Notes under the pieces: model-generated | Seen by the model: the letters and a program-made list of their open reading frames with translations, nothing else | What the model was told of the DNA's origin: nothing | Databases searched by the model: none | Assembly: GCA_025345505.1 (NCBI GenBank) | Contig: JANVCC010000062.1 | Location: forward strand, 12,574,712-12,638,711 | DNA: 64,000 nucleotides | Direction: 5' to 3' | Origin: Todiramphus chloris collaris | Taxonomy: Eukaryota > Chordata > Aves > Coraciiformes > Alcedinidae | Made by a program: the position numbers and the translations under genes | In this document: positions 27,757 through 40,611 of the stretch, piece after piece | Layout of the letters: each line of letters opens with the position of its first letter | Position numbering within the stretch: position 1 is the first letter of the stretch

Positions 27757-27940
27757 AGACAACATCTAATCTTGATTTAAAGACTTCAAGTGACATTGTA
27801 TTCACTGCATTCCCAGAGAAGCTGCTCGAATGGTTCATCAATCCACCTGACTAGTAAACATCTCCACTTATGTTCTAGTTTGCATTTGTTTAGCTTCCAT
27901 TTTCAGATATAATTACCTGTTTAATGATAAATAGAAGAGC
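27572..27940 (-). mobile_element. Old CR1-like LINE relic interrupted by T13G30
   Basis: Diverged but recognisable. The plus strand has AAAAGAGACCATTATGACAG, then AATACAGGCTACAGAATTACAG, CGATTCCTGTATCAAGC and TCTTGATTTAAAGACTTCAAG in the order of CR1-like elements common in turtles and crocodilians and found as old relics in birds. A 43-bp run of T13 then G30 (27713-27755) splits the copy. The orientation matches the other CR1 copies. Family naming is from memory; the exact subfamily is uncertain. Confidence 0.75.
27713..27755. repeat. T13G30 homopolymer pair
   Basis: Thirteen T followed by thirty G, inside an old CR1-like relic. Such length is polymorphic and error-prone in sequencing, so the exact count is doubtful. 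Confidence 0.9.
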
Positions 27941-30900
27941 GTTGCTCTATGACATATACTTCCTTTCTATATATGCTTACAAACAGAGCACATCAGTTGT
28001 TTTCATCTGAAAAGTTACCAGAATGGGAAATAAACTATACTACTGAAATTCTTGTCAAGTCAATGAACTACTGTTACTCTCTATATGCACCTGATGTCTT
28101 ATGACATACAGACGAACTTCTTCTATGGATGTATGCTTACAGAACTGAGATGGAACATAAGCCTCTCATTGTGAGAGGCCTGTTTGAGAGAGACTGTGAT
28201 TGACTGTCAGTGCAGAGATGATTTAATTACAACCCAAACCACAATAATTATTCCTTCAAAGCTTAAATTTACATTTGCAGAATTTACATTTGCACTGAGC
28301 AGTACCTGGTTTGTGCCCAAGTTTTCTGGAGGTATAAAAAAGCAGGTCAAAATGCCTCATTCTTAAAGTGTATTTCTAAAGGAAACATTAGAGGGGTTTT
28401 TTTTCTCAACTATTTTATTCATTAAGGAAGCTTTCCATGTAAATTAAAATCTAATCCTCTCCTAAAATAGAACTTTTCTTGCATTCTGATGATAAATATC
28501 CCTAGAAGCAAGAACACTGTACAAATGATTCACAGTTAATGAACTATGTTTTACTTCCAGAGCTGAATCTCAAAGCATATTTGCTCAAATTGATTTGAAC
28601 TCCAATGAATTGGTGACTCTTCAATAAAAGGAGAAGTGACATGATTCCATTAGCCTAAGGTGAACTTCTTAAATAGGCCATTCTTACAGGTCTTCATATA
28701 GATTTATCCATAATACATAATCTTGGGCTATTAGAGCTCCATCAGTATTTGAAAAGTAAGTACTTGTATTGCTTGAAACAGCAGTGGCTTGAAACCAAAA
28801 TCACAGATGACCCACCAGGTGAGGTGAACACTGGCTTCTGAATATGTGTTTACAGACAACTCATGAAACTACAGAAAAAAAAAAAAATTTAGAAGACTAA
28901 ACATTGATGTTTTTTTCCAACTTTGTTTTAAAAATAAACAATGACCTGCTTAAAGCAACTCTGGGGGGAATTTACCCAGAAGGAAATGTTCATTCAGCCT
29001 GTGGCCTCTTCTCAGCACGGTCAAGAACAGTTGTTTGGGACACAAAGACAGTTTGTACCACTGAGCACCTACCCCATGCAAGCAAAGATGGGTGAGTGAG
29101 GATGGCAAAGGCAAAAAATCTGTGACCCTGGTGATGGGCACGGGGCAGTCTCATTCCTGCTTTCTAGAGCAGAGCACACTGGAAAGTGCTGCGGGAGTCG
29201 GAAGGAATGCCTTTTGACGTGCTCCACTTCCACAGCAATGCAGCTCCTTGTGAGGGATGTGCAGTGTCAGCGTGAGAGCACTGGTACAGGAATGCTCCAG
29301 TAACTCACAACCATCATCCACTTCAAGAGCAGACTACTGTTGACAACTCTCTAGAGTGAGGGCAAAGCTTAAAATGCAGCAGTCTCATAGAAGCTGTATT
29401 ATATAGCCCCAAAACTGTTAATTATGGATGTTTTAAAAAAAAAAAAACCCTAAATAAACAAACAAAAAAGGCCCTTAACCCTTCCTCAAATACTTCAGAA
29501 TTTCAAGGAAGAAAATGCAAAACAGAGTACAAGGAAATTAAGCTTTAAATCAATCATCATTTTGTACTAATTACTCTGACTCCAACATACACTCACCTCC
29601 TACATATGTAAGTGAAACAGTAACACCAGTTACACACTCCCCAAAACCCAACAATTCCTATGCCATGCAGAAATATGAACTACCTGCTCATCATTCTCTC
29701 CTGAAGAAAAGACAGAGCTTTTGCAACATGGTGACAACCAATGTGACACAGGTTCCACAAACCTAAGCTTTATTAGACCAAAGTAAAGACCAGATGGACG
29801 TTTATGTCAATCACAGCTCAGTTTTGACTTCAAAGCAATAGGCCTGCCTTCACAGGAGGCACTTAGTGTCTCACGCTGGCAAGAAGCAAAACAAAAATTT
29901 CTTCAGTTGACAGATTTAAAACAAGGACACTTAATGCATAAACAGGGACAAAAGCAAAGCTATTTCAATGTATTAATTTAACTCCTGTAGGATGATGAAC
30001 AACGTAAAATGTAATGTTTATCAAATGGATAGGGATGGTTTTATCCCATTATGAAATGACATTTTTCTCAAAGCTGTTCCTAGTGGAAGTTTAAACAGGT
30101 ATTTTGTATTCTATGTCTCTACCCAGTAACAACCTGAATCAAAGTTCACTAAAAGTACATCTGTTAATGAACATGTTGAATAAAAAAGCACATATTCATT
30201 TGCACACACCTAACAGATGGTCTTAAAACCTATCTTGGATACCCAAAATTAAGGTATCTGACAGTGTAGGGTTAATGGCAGCTTTATGGCTCATCAGCTT
30301 ATTTAATAACCACCTTTGTCAATGTTTACCTGCTTTTTTTTTTTAATTTCCTGGCAGTCAACTGGTTATATTCCAGACACCGTTAGATATATGCCAAGCA
30401 ATGCGCAAGGTAAGAAAGACCCATGCAGTGTCCAAGTGCTGCTTACTCCAGAAAGATTAGTAATTGCTACAAACTGTTCAAATTGTGTATATCTAATACA
30501 AGACGCAGCTCTTCAGCACTCATAAAAAGTAACTTATTTCAGTGAACTAAACAGATGGGGCACTGGCTATTCAATAGATACACAGAAATAATTCCTCCAA
30601 CTTAAGACAAATATAATAACAACCTTCAATTATGTTTTGTTATATCGATACAATAGTGCTACCAAAATACCCTAAACATATTGAAGATCCCATTTTGTAC
30701 ATAGAGAAATAAAAAGAGCTCCCTGTAACTAATGCATCACTCTTCTAAAAACACGTGTAAGTAAAAATTCCCTGGTTTTAACACAAGTTCTGTTTATTAA
30801 CATTTTGCAATTTCTGAACTTGAGTATAAAAAGAACAGTGTTAATCTGATCCTCATGTCAATGGAGTGAAGATTAATTATAAAAATCTCCCTTTTTTCTT

Positions 30901-32774
30901 TAGCTTCAACAAAGTTCTAAATTTAGAAGATTATTCTAACATTTATCTCTTTCTGTACCCTTTTAAATTATGGATAAACCACATGCCACAAGCAAAGTGG
31001 TTTTGGAGGAGAAAGCATAAAATTCATTAAAAACTAAACAAAACTCCAGTAGTGTAAAAGTTGTGGGTGATTAAGTGTCATATTTAATTCCACTTTTTTT
31101 ATTTTAGCAAAGGTTTCAAAAGAAGTCCTAAAATAAAGGTTCCGACTACCTGTATTCACTGCAAATCTAAAAATGCTTTTGAGTTAACTAACTTCAAAAC
31201 GTTAGTTAAATTCTGACTTGTGCTGTCATATTCTGTCACTATAAATACCCAGTTGTTAAAATGTTTGGAGGCACTGTTGTTTAGTAAAAGAAGTAGCACA
31301 GTATTGAACCAATACAGTATCTAAGGGACAATCACAAGTCCCCATGTTCCAACTAGGATGTGGTTGAACACCAGCAGTACACGGCATAATACTCCTGTTA
31401 TACAGTCTGTTTAGATGCAGAGTGCATTTATGAGGCAAAAACCTTACAGAGTGTAATTTCCATGTTTCTACAGTGACAGCAAACATACCAGACCTCAATT
31501 TATCAAGAAATTATTCAACAGACGGTGATTTGCTCATATATATATATCAATAAAAGATTATTCTTCTACCTGTAAAGGATGCTGCTAAAATTAAATGCAA
31601 GAATCACAGGTGACATTACAGAAAATTATGCCCCTTTCCTGAAGGTATTAGAAGTTGGCAGTATTTCCATACAATCAGTGAGATATTTTCACTTAACATT
31701 AAACAAATGCTACTGTGGCACAGGGTAGCACTGAATAAGCTGATTTAGGGACAAGGAATGCTAGGCTCGTTAAGGCTTCCTAAGAAATAGGAGATACTAA
31801 GTTTAGAAATAACACTGTCCTTAATGGAACTGCGCAAGTTGTATCACCTTGGCTGGTGAGTTCATCATGGCAACTACTGGGAGGAACTGTATTGTGCTCT
31901 ATCACTGTTTCTGGTGGCATAGTGAGCGGAAAAAAAACCCCAAACCAAATACCATAGGAACAAGACAGGTAAGATTGGCTTTTACACTACACTGACATGG
32001 ATCACAATGAAAAATTAAGCCGATGCCCTAGAAGGATGCAAGTCTTACAGAACATTGTGCAGTGTGTCAGTATGAATCATGACAGTATTAGTTCTGCACT
32101 GCTACAGCAGAGTATCTTTAACCATGCATAGGTTACCAACACATTTCAGTGAACATAGAATTCTGCATTTACTAATTTATTTGAAGTGTCATAGAAGCAA
32201 AATGAGCATATCACCTCTGGAATTTATTTTCAAGAAAGATCTTAAAGAGAAGTTTAGTTAACCACTACTTAGCTTTCCAAGACCCACAGTCAGTATCCAA
32301 AACTTGCGGCTTCAGAAGATGAGGTAAAGGAATCCCTGGTGTGGCTTTAACTTTGGACCTGATTCCTAAGTTTCAGCACAGACTCAAGACTTCTGATCAT
32401 ATAAACCCAAACTGTACATAAATGTACCAATTAAATAAATCAATACATTTAATATTTTTACTTCCCATGCTTTTTGTCTGTAGCATCTTTATGGCCTACC
32501 TACAAAATTTAGCAAAGCTGTTGCTATTACGTAAAAAATTCAAAACGACCAAGATACAGCTCACTAAACAGCATACCTCTCAGTTCTATTGTGGCTTTAA
32601 GGTTTCATCTGAAAGCGTGTCCACCTAATATTAATTCTTGAAACTGGATATATAAATTTATTCACATTTTATGAAAGGCTAAAATAGAAACCACACTGCT
32701 GAAATGCAAGTTTAATTGTATTTCAATGCATACTTTGTCATACTTGAAGAATTTCTCCACAGAATACGGTTTAC

Positions 32775-32879
32775 CTTTCAATCGAGGACTATGCACGTGC
32801 ATTCTTTGCAGATGAAGATTTATTGGAATGAATTCTAATGTTTTTTCTCCTTTGCTACAGCTTGATTTGAAGGAAGAAC
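32775..32879 (-). CDS. INPP4B: INPP4B internal exon ([18 protein letters not shown]), 105 bp
   Basis: Acceptor TTGTTTTTCAG and donor AAG|GTAAAC. Two bases complete a glycine codon; the exon then encodes a serine-rich linker with a cysteine ([10 protein letters not shown]), followed by [18 protein letters not shown] and a His/Ser-rich tail. The linker is a plausible flexible and phosphorylatable segment; this is inference. Phase is 1 in and 1 out, so the exon could be skipped without a frameshift, removing 35 residues. Confidence 0.9.
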
Positions 32880-33390
32880 CTGAAAAACAAAAGTTTAAGG
32901 AATCATTATCTTAAGTACCCAGCAGATGTTTTGTTGTCTTTTTAATGCTAGGACAATGCGTGTATGTTAGGAGTCTTCTTTAATCTACTTTTAATGTGTA
33001 AATGCATATTAGGAGAAGAATGGTTCACTAAGCAAGTCTCAGCATGTATCCGTATTGGGACGAACAAAATACCTTTTAATTCACAGAACAATGTAATTTT
33101 TTATTCTAGGTGATAGACATTTTTTTCCCACTGCCTGAAATAGGTCTCCAGTTTGCTGGAAACAATGTCACAGTTAATGTGCATTATGTTTATTCTGTGC
33201 TAATACCATAGAGGTACAGAGCTGTGATGGTATTACATTTTCACCAAGTAACATTTTTTTACTCCCCACAGAAGTATGACATAGACTAGACTATGCATTC
33301 TTCCTACCAACTTCAAATAAAGAAATAAAAACTACCTCAAGAAAAGCTATGAATTAGGTTTCTTTCTAAAAAGCCAGAATCACAAGTAGT

Positions 33391-33456
33391 ACAAGAAACA
33401 AGCAAAACCAAACCAAAACAATCACCAAAAAACCCACCACAAACAAACAAAAAATC
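33391..33456. repeat. A/C-rich low-complexity block
   Basis: CAAAACC- and CAAACAAA-type units without G over about 50 bp. Confidence 0.85.
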
Positions 33457-34241
33457 AGCATACTTCCAAAGCAGGAGATTATGAGTAACTCTGTGGTGGT
33501 TTATAGGAATATAATTAAAGCCTACTAGTATGATGACAGCATAGATTAGAGAAGAAAGGGGTCCTATCTTCTCACTCAGGCAGCCCAATATTTTCTTAGA
33601 CCAGTATTTCAGCACCCTATCTTTTTACCAACTATTAATCATTTGGACTAAAAAGTCTTTTTGACTTGCTCAATCAATATGTGCTAGAGGTTATCTGTTG
33701 GGACTAAGCACTGAGCATCCCAAAGCAAATCACATTGTCAGAGGGGCCCAATGATGCTCCAGATCAGCCAAGCCTCTGCAGACTGCTGCCTAAGCTTAGT
33801 AACTTAAAATAATAATTTAACAGAGATTAAGAGCAAAGATAGCAAGAAAAGCAACTGACAGAGGAGTCAAATACTCAGATTTGATAGGAAACCTAGGGAT
33901 GCAGGCTGCAACCAGGAGTCGTTGATACTGAGGAATAGCAGTGAGAAACCTGCATCTGGAAAGCGCAGAGAGAAAATTACAGGAGCAGTGAAGGGAATTT
34001 GAACTGAATCAGGAAAGGAAGAGTGCAGGTGAGGAAACTGTAAACCATTAGGAAAGCAAATGGAAAGGGGCAGATTATTTATGAGAATTCATCCGAGATC
34101 AAGATCATAGTTAAGGAATGTTAGGAAGTTAAGGAAACTTAAGGAAAGTTAACCGAATCTGAGACAATGAAACACTGGCAGACTGAGAGTCAGGTGACAG
34201 CGGCTTAAAAGCAACAGGGAAAAGATTAGAAGGAAGAAGAG

Positions 34242-34338
34242 CCTGTAGGCAACATAGAATTTGACTGCCCAAAAGTAAAGTAAGATCTAGAACAGATTCT
34301 TACATGCTTCCCCTGTCCATTATCTGCCTTTAACCAGA
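34242..34338 (+). repeat. Inverted repeat, left arm (97 bp)
   Basis: Reverse-complement partner of 36934-37030: 92 of 97 bases agree, there are no gaps, and all five differences are transitions. The arm begins CCTGTAGGCAACATAG and ends CTTTAACCAGA. Outside the arms the similarity drops sharply. It could be two copies of an unnamed dispersed repeat in opposite orientation, an inverted duplication, or terminal repeats. Confidence 0.9.
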
Positions 34339-35179
34339 GTACACTTCTGTCCTGAGGTGGAGTAGAACACACGCAGCATTGCTGTGTCTTCTTGTTCTTC
34401 TGTCCAACGCCAGAAACATATGGTATAATAACCATTCACTGCTATCAGTTCTTCTGTTTACTTGGGTATGAGAGATCTAGGCAGTGGAATTAATCTCCAT
34501 CTGCATTCGACAGTATCGTCCAGCTGATAAAACTAATTTTCAGTACAGTTAGTTTGTTTTATATAACTTGGTAAGTTGTATTTAAGGACCAAGAAGACTA
34601 CATTTCTTCTACTAAAATAGTTGTTATTGTTGCAAGATTGAACTCCGCAGAGTTAGAAAATAAAGGACTATAGATGCAACCTTCATCTGACATCCACCAG
34701 AAGAGGAACTGTTAACTAGGCTTCAATGATGTATCACATACTAACTTTTTCCAACTCACTGGATGTTTAGTGTCTTTGCTGATCACTTTAGAAGCAACAA
34801 TTTGGTACCTTGGTTCCAACTTTTACTTCAGTGTCTGAATTCAAATATATTGCTCAAGCCTCCCACAAAGACAGGATTATTAATTTCCTCACACCTGCCT
34901 GTTGCATGCATCACTATAGTTTTAAAGTGCTTTACACATATTTGTAGAATCATTTTAACTGAGTGAGTAAAAGGGTTATAGTGCTATCCATTCTAATGGC
35001 AAAGAATAACTTAAGGTCAAAGCATTTAAGAAATAATGCATCAATAAGAGATACAGAGGATCTCACTCTGCAAAGCATGGATTAGAATGCAACATCACAT
35101 TCCATTTTGGAAGCACAGCTCCTACTGAGCTGAATTACATCCAGTAAGTATCAAGTGGTTCTGCAGAACAGTTTGTGCC

Positions 35180-35312
35180 TGTTGCCAGACTTCCAGAAGA
35201 GAAGAACACACACTTCTTCTGAAGTCTGACTTGCCTAGTGTCACACAGGAAATTGGTGGCGGAGGCAGGGAGAGTGTACAATTCTCCAGAGCAGTATTCC
35301 ATTGCTGGGGGT
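35180..35312 (-). mobile_element. MIR-like CORE-SINE relic
   Basis: The plus strand has TCTGACTTGCCTAGTGTCAC, CACAGGAAATTGGTGGCGGA and CAATTCTCCAGAGCAG, a good match in order to the reverse complement of the MIR core (GACTTGCCCAAGGTCACACAG..., then a 'gtggcagagg' stretch). It lies inside the 2.6-kb spacer of the inverted repeat. Confidence 0.65.
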
Positions 35313-36933
35313 GGAAATCAAAGGGAAAAAATAAATAATTTCAGGTCCAACTAAAACAAAAAAGTTTCAAAGTTCAATTCCCTCCTAAAGCCACCAATTC
35401 CACATTTTAGATTACCCTGAAACGATTTGTTTTGATGTTACCTAACTCTTTCAGATTCCTGTTTCTGTGTTTCCTTGAAACAAATATACTTGGCATTCTC
35501 TAAAATTCTGCCTCATTTTTGACAATAAAAGTGTTTCCCAAAACAACTCAATTTTGAAACATTCTTAGCTTCCTTAAACTTCCATTTTCAGTAAATACGC
35601 TGCTGAATCAAAATTGCTGTCTAAAACTAATGTAGTCTCCTGATACTTTCACTGCAATCTCTCAACTTTAAAAAGCAATTAAGTGCTCTACTAACAACAG
35701 CCTTCTCCATTAAATTCCAAAAACAGCTCAGTCAAGCTCGAAGTAGGTATCTCTACGAAAATCTAGCATGTGATTGTATAGGAGAAACGTGAGAATGTTT
35801 TGGAAAAAAATCAGTTGCAAATGCTGTCTCGTCTTTTGTACACTGCTTATGAGTGAACAGTCTTTCTTAGTGCTGATGAAAAAGGACACTGGAAATATGT
35901 GCACCCAGATGACTTACATAGAGTGGGTCCTTCAGAATTCTTTGTGACAAGATACACGTAAAAAGCCCTTGTTAAAGGAAAGTGAAATTGTTCAGTGAGT
36001 AACAAAGCAAAAGTGCTAAACACGTTAACACTAAGATTAACCCTGCTTTTGATGTAGCAAGGATGGAGAAGACTGTCAACAAGTTAGTGCTTCCACATAT
36101 CTCTGTCTGCCAACATGGTAGCAAAGCAAAGGCCGAGGCAAAAGATGTCCCTGGCTTTCCTAGAGAACTGCGACCATCTACCCTTGTCCTAAAAATGGCT
36201 TCCCAAAAAAACAACTCAGCTCAGGAATTTTGCATCTGAGGCCAGATAACAGAAGCCTGATTTAGTTTAGAAATCCAACCTTGTTGGGTTCTTAAGCAGA
36301 AGTACTGCTGATCGCAAACTACCTCTACTAGGATGGGTGCCTGTTTCTGAGCAGATCTGGATCTCCAGCACTGCAATTTTCAAGCTGTTTCCAAATGGAG
36401 AGAATTACTTCAACCTAAACATGAGCAATGTGCCAACTAAGATAAAGTAAGAGGCCTACACGGGTGGAACTGTAAAGCAACGTATTTTTGTCACAGATAT
36501 CAGACAATGGGAAAAACTGTGTTGAATTAGAAGTCTGAATTAAAAGTTGTACTCGCATGTCTAATCTCACTATTTTCTACCTTATGAGTACTAAAATTAG
36601 CAGTCTCTGCAATGTTCTCTCAATATTTTTTTTTTTTTGGTGCAACTACAGTATGAAGTCAAATATACGCGTGTCTTGCTTTTCTTATCAAACACTATAA
36701 TCTTGTCTTTTAAAGCTACAATGTGTAATGTTTATAGAGAAGACCCATCCCAAATGGAAATGGAAGAGGAACCAGGACATCTTAAAACATGCAATGAATT
36801 TTATCCACATCCACCTTAATCCTTTGATGAAAAAGTGGTAGGAACAAGCTTCAAAACCTGTATGCTAGGAAATCAACCTCTGTTTCACAGAGAACTGCAA
36901 TACTTGATGCAAATGATCCAGGCAGTAAAAAAA

Positions 36934-37030
36934 TCTGGTTAAAGGCAGATAATGGACAGGGGAGGCATGTAAGAACCTGTTCTAAATCTTACTTTACTTT
37001 TGGGCAGTCAAATTCTACGTTGCCTGCAGG
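36934..37030 (-). repeat. Inverted repeat, right arm (97 bp)
   Basis: Partner of 34242-34338 in the opposite orientation, about 95% identical. The spacer is 2,595 bp. Both arms share one open frame (minus in the left copy, plus in the right), but all five differences change the amino acid, which argues against coding constraint. Confidence 0.9.
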
Positions 37031-38219
37031 ATCAAAATGCAGATTTGAGGTTTTAGCCTCACTCTACATAGGTATACATACTACATCCACCTTCCCTCCT
37101 TTCTAAGTAAAAAATGTTAGATCTCTAGGGAAGAACTTTAAAGGCTCACTCAATACTCAAGAAATTATCATCTAATTTAATTTGTGATTTCATAAGGATA
37201 AAAATACTATAGTGCAAGGTTAAGAGTAAATCCTGTCTTCATTAGAAGGACTAGGCTATTATTTGGCTTTAGAATGTGGACGTATCACACTTATCAAAAC
37301 CTGTGTCAGCAGGAAGAGGTAGAAAGTCATGCTACAGACATACAGATATCTTTGTTTGCTCAAAATACGGTGTTATTCAGGAAAAAATTCCAGTGGTTTC
37401 ACAGAACAGAAAAGAATTATAGTAACTTGCTTGAATGATATCTGAACAATCAAAAGAAAAGAAATTCAAAAGAACAAGTAATTTGTTCTGCAGCCTTTTC
37501 TTGTTTTTATGAGTAAGAATTACTACGGGAGGAAAAGACCAGCTGCCTTTTCTGCACATTTGTCACCGATGCTGTCATATTCCACTGGCACACAGACAGT
37601 TACAATACATTACAGTTCCTGAGCACAGGACTCAGCCAGATATTAACTGAACAAGCACCCAGCGCACATCAAAAGGCAAGACCACTGTCTCCACGTGAAA
37701 AAAAAGCAAGGCAGCACACAACTGCTATTTCTGGACTGAGGGCAGACTGCCCATCCCATATTAGTTCTGTGTTTTTCTGGCACAACATAGGCAATGGCAA
37801 CTACTACAGTAAGGATATGCACAGCTTAGCTACATGCTACTGTTATCCTGTAGACTGTTAAATGCAACAAGTCAGGTTTCAAGAAAAACTGACAAAAGCA
37901 CCTTTAAGGCTGCTTTCAATTGGCAGATGGTGTTCAATACCAGCACAGCAGTATATTCAAGGGAATGTGCGAGTAAAACACACACACTTCTGACTTGTTT
38001 TTTGTCTGCTGTATAACCAAGTACCATTTTAAACTGTGAAAAACTGACAAAACACAGGAGAAAAATTTAGATGGGGAAATAGGGCACTTGTGAATATCTC
38101 AGAAATATGATTACAAGTTGTTCATTTTTCTTTTATTTCCACTGAATACACCAGCATCTAATAACAATCAGTCTAATTGATTCTTAACTACTCCAGAAGA
38201 GGAGAGGCTGCTTTCCTAC

Positions 38220-38350
38220 CTGTATGCTTCCCAAGCTCTGCAAGAGTATCCTGGTACATGGTCAACATCTGATCACAGTGAGCAATAACACTTTTGCGCA
38301 TATTGTCCCAGTGTGGAGCAAGTTCTCCCAAGTCTTTAAGTTCCTGATTC
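38220..38350 (-). CDS. INPP4B: INPP4B internal exon (Nervy-homology-2-like helix region), 131 bp
   Basis: The acceptor is TTGATACAG and the donor is CAG|GTAGGA, with a non-consensus G at +4. The first base completes an arginine codon; 43 codons follow, including [15 protein letters not shown] and [16 protein letters not shown]. These are amphipathic helical segments typical of the central INPP4 region, which has been described as an NHR2-like domain. It leaves one base that starts a glycine codon in the next exon. The purine/pyrimidine tract before the acceptor is short, so the acceptor is recognisable mainly by frame and homology. Confidence 0.9.
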
Positions 38351-40565
38351 CTGTATCAAATGGCAAAAAGAGAAGGCACTAATTAAATCATTAATCCATT
38401 AAAATGAATACAAATTAAACCAATTAAGCCAAACCCAGTTTGTTGGAAAACATCAAAAGCACTTCCTAATTGAAATAAAATCTGCTTTCATGGTGCTTGT
38501 GAAAAATCTGCTGATTTCAGCATTGTTATTCAGGCACATAATAAAGAATGGCAAGTTAGGGGATAATGCAGTAATTTGTGTTCAACACTCATCTGGTACA
38601 GATGCAATGGTCTGAAAACTGAAATATTATTTCTTCCCTGGAAGTAAGGTGACTTCCAGGCTCCAGAGAGCTGTCTTCACAGTAAGTGAACTTTTTTCCT
38701 GAAGAAATATAAAACACTATTGTCAAGAACACAAAGTTTGCTCCTCATCCAGCACTTGCAACATAGCTGTTTTGATATGCTTCTTGGAGACTTTCATACA
38801 CATTATAAATGCAGTTCTGGCAGCATAGCTGCAAAAGTCAGTTTAACCAATAAACCAGCCCTCACCACATATCTTTAGTGTTAAAACCAAAACACTCAAA
38901 CTAAAAACCCCACAATCCCCTAAAACTTAATCTTCAGCCTCACAGCTGTTTTCATCAGGTCAAAACAGCAGCATTACAGTAACCAAACATGTCACTGAAA
39001 ATCAAAAAGGAAATCCTTTAGCAAATTATCAGTTTTCCGGTACACTTGAGAGCTGACCTGAGTGAAAGAGAGATCACTTTAATTTCCTACACAAACAAGC
39101 AGAGTTACAGTACCGGGGGCTTTCTGTTTTCTTTCCCACTTGCAAAGTAACTTCATCCTCTATCTATCCCAGAGTGACTTTGAGGGATCTGCTTTTAAAG
39201 AAAATTAAAAATGAAAGATTTCGAGTCTGCAGACACTTGGAATTTCCATGTGAAAACCCGTGTAACATGACCAACTAGTTTTCCTTGTTTTCCTCAAAGT
39301 ATCAAGCAGACTGTTTCACTGCAATTCTTCAAAGTCACAAAAAAAGACTTCCAGAGTACAGCCTTTCATAGAGGACAATTACTGAAGAAAAACAGAAAAA
39401 ACAGGAGGAGAGGGGGCAGAAAGGAGGAGAAAAAGGCCAATGAAACTGCAGCCCATCAACAAAGCTGCACTTACTGCAACAGTTCTGACCCCTCCCCAAA
39501 AATTCTTACAATTATTTCATAAACAGAAAAGCCCCACACTGATGTTTTCGCCATCATTATTAGCTTTGTATCACAGCAAACAATAATAGAATAAGCTACA
39601 TAAGCATAATTCTACTGGTTAATATGACAACCAAAATAAAACAGATTACACTGGAAGCAGAAATAAGGCATTTTGTTTATACATGTGCTTGAAAGTATCA
39701 AAATGGAAACAAAGATTACAATATATGAACTCATTGGGAGTTTACTGATGACATATGACTTTTTTTTTTTCCATTTCACTCAATCAGAAGAGCAGAAATA
39801 GATTAAAAAGCCCAGCTTTCCTCCATCAATACGAACTGGCAATGCTGTAGCAGAGGAATCACCAGCAGTAAGAGGACAAACCCACCGTTTTTAACCATCA
39901 TTTTTCTTTCAAGTCCTTAGCAGTGTAAAATGAGACACCCCATTAAATGAAAAACCTCAGGGTTTCCTCCTAAGACAAGCTCGTAAGATTTGGTAAGGTA
40001 TATGATTTTATTTACTTGCAGTGAAGATATTTTGTCTCTTAATCTTTATGTTGTTGTATTTAATAGTTTTACGAACAGTGTTTGGACTTGGGTGAGGTCC
40101 AGAACTTCACTGGTCTGCCTCTACACGAATACAGTATTCTGCTGAGACTGGAGAAATACTACACAGTGAAAGTTGGGCACATCAATGCACCGCATTTGGA
40201 GGTCTCTAGCCCATGGAAAACCCACGGCTGGGGCCCTGCTCCCCTCCCTCTGTCTAACCCCACTCCTGGAGCTGTTGGTCCCAAGCTCAAGTCAAGCAAT
40301 AGCAGGAATAGAAACCCCTCTGACTAAAGTATCCAATCAAACCCCAAATCTGGCTTTACAAGCTAACTATGAGTTAACTCCATTGACACCACAGCAATGT
40401 GAAAGGAAAGCTCAAATCCCACTATATTAATTTTAACATGTTTTTATGGAATGTGAAATCCTGCCCTTATCATTTGTCAAGAAGGCTTGTAGTTGTTTCA
40501 TCTCAGGAACACATACGCATCACTCACTGAAGTCAAAATACAGGCACCAGAATGTCATAGAAAGA

Positions 40566-40611
40566 CTGCAGCTTCTTAACAAATATATCTGCAGCTTCTT
40601 AACAAAGTAAG
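40566..40611. repeat. 23-bp tandem duplication, two units
   Basis: CTGCAGCTTCTTAACAAA occurs twice with a 23-bp period; the last five bases of the unit differ. Confidence 0.9.

Larger units (their letters stand above)
27224..32774 (-). other. INPP4B intron (5.6 kb)
   Basis: Intron between the 105-bp and 109-bp exons. It contains the old CR1-like relic with its T13G30 insertion (27572-27940) and a plus-strand exon-like segment at 30358-30409. The remainder is AT-rich and without recognised features. Confidence 0.85.
32880..38219 (-). other. INPP4B intron (5.3 kb)
   Basis: Intron between the 131-bp and 105-bp exons. It contains an A/C block (33391), a purine-rich stretch of repeated TTAAGGAA-like units (about 34110-34152), both arms of the 97-bp inverted repeat and a MIR-like relic (35180). 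Confidence 0.85.
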
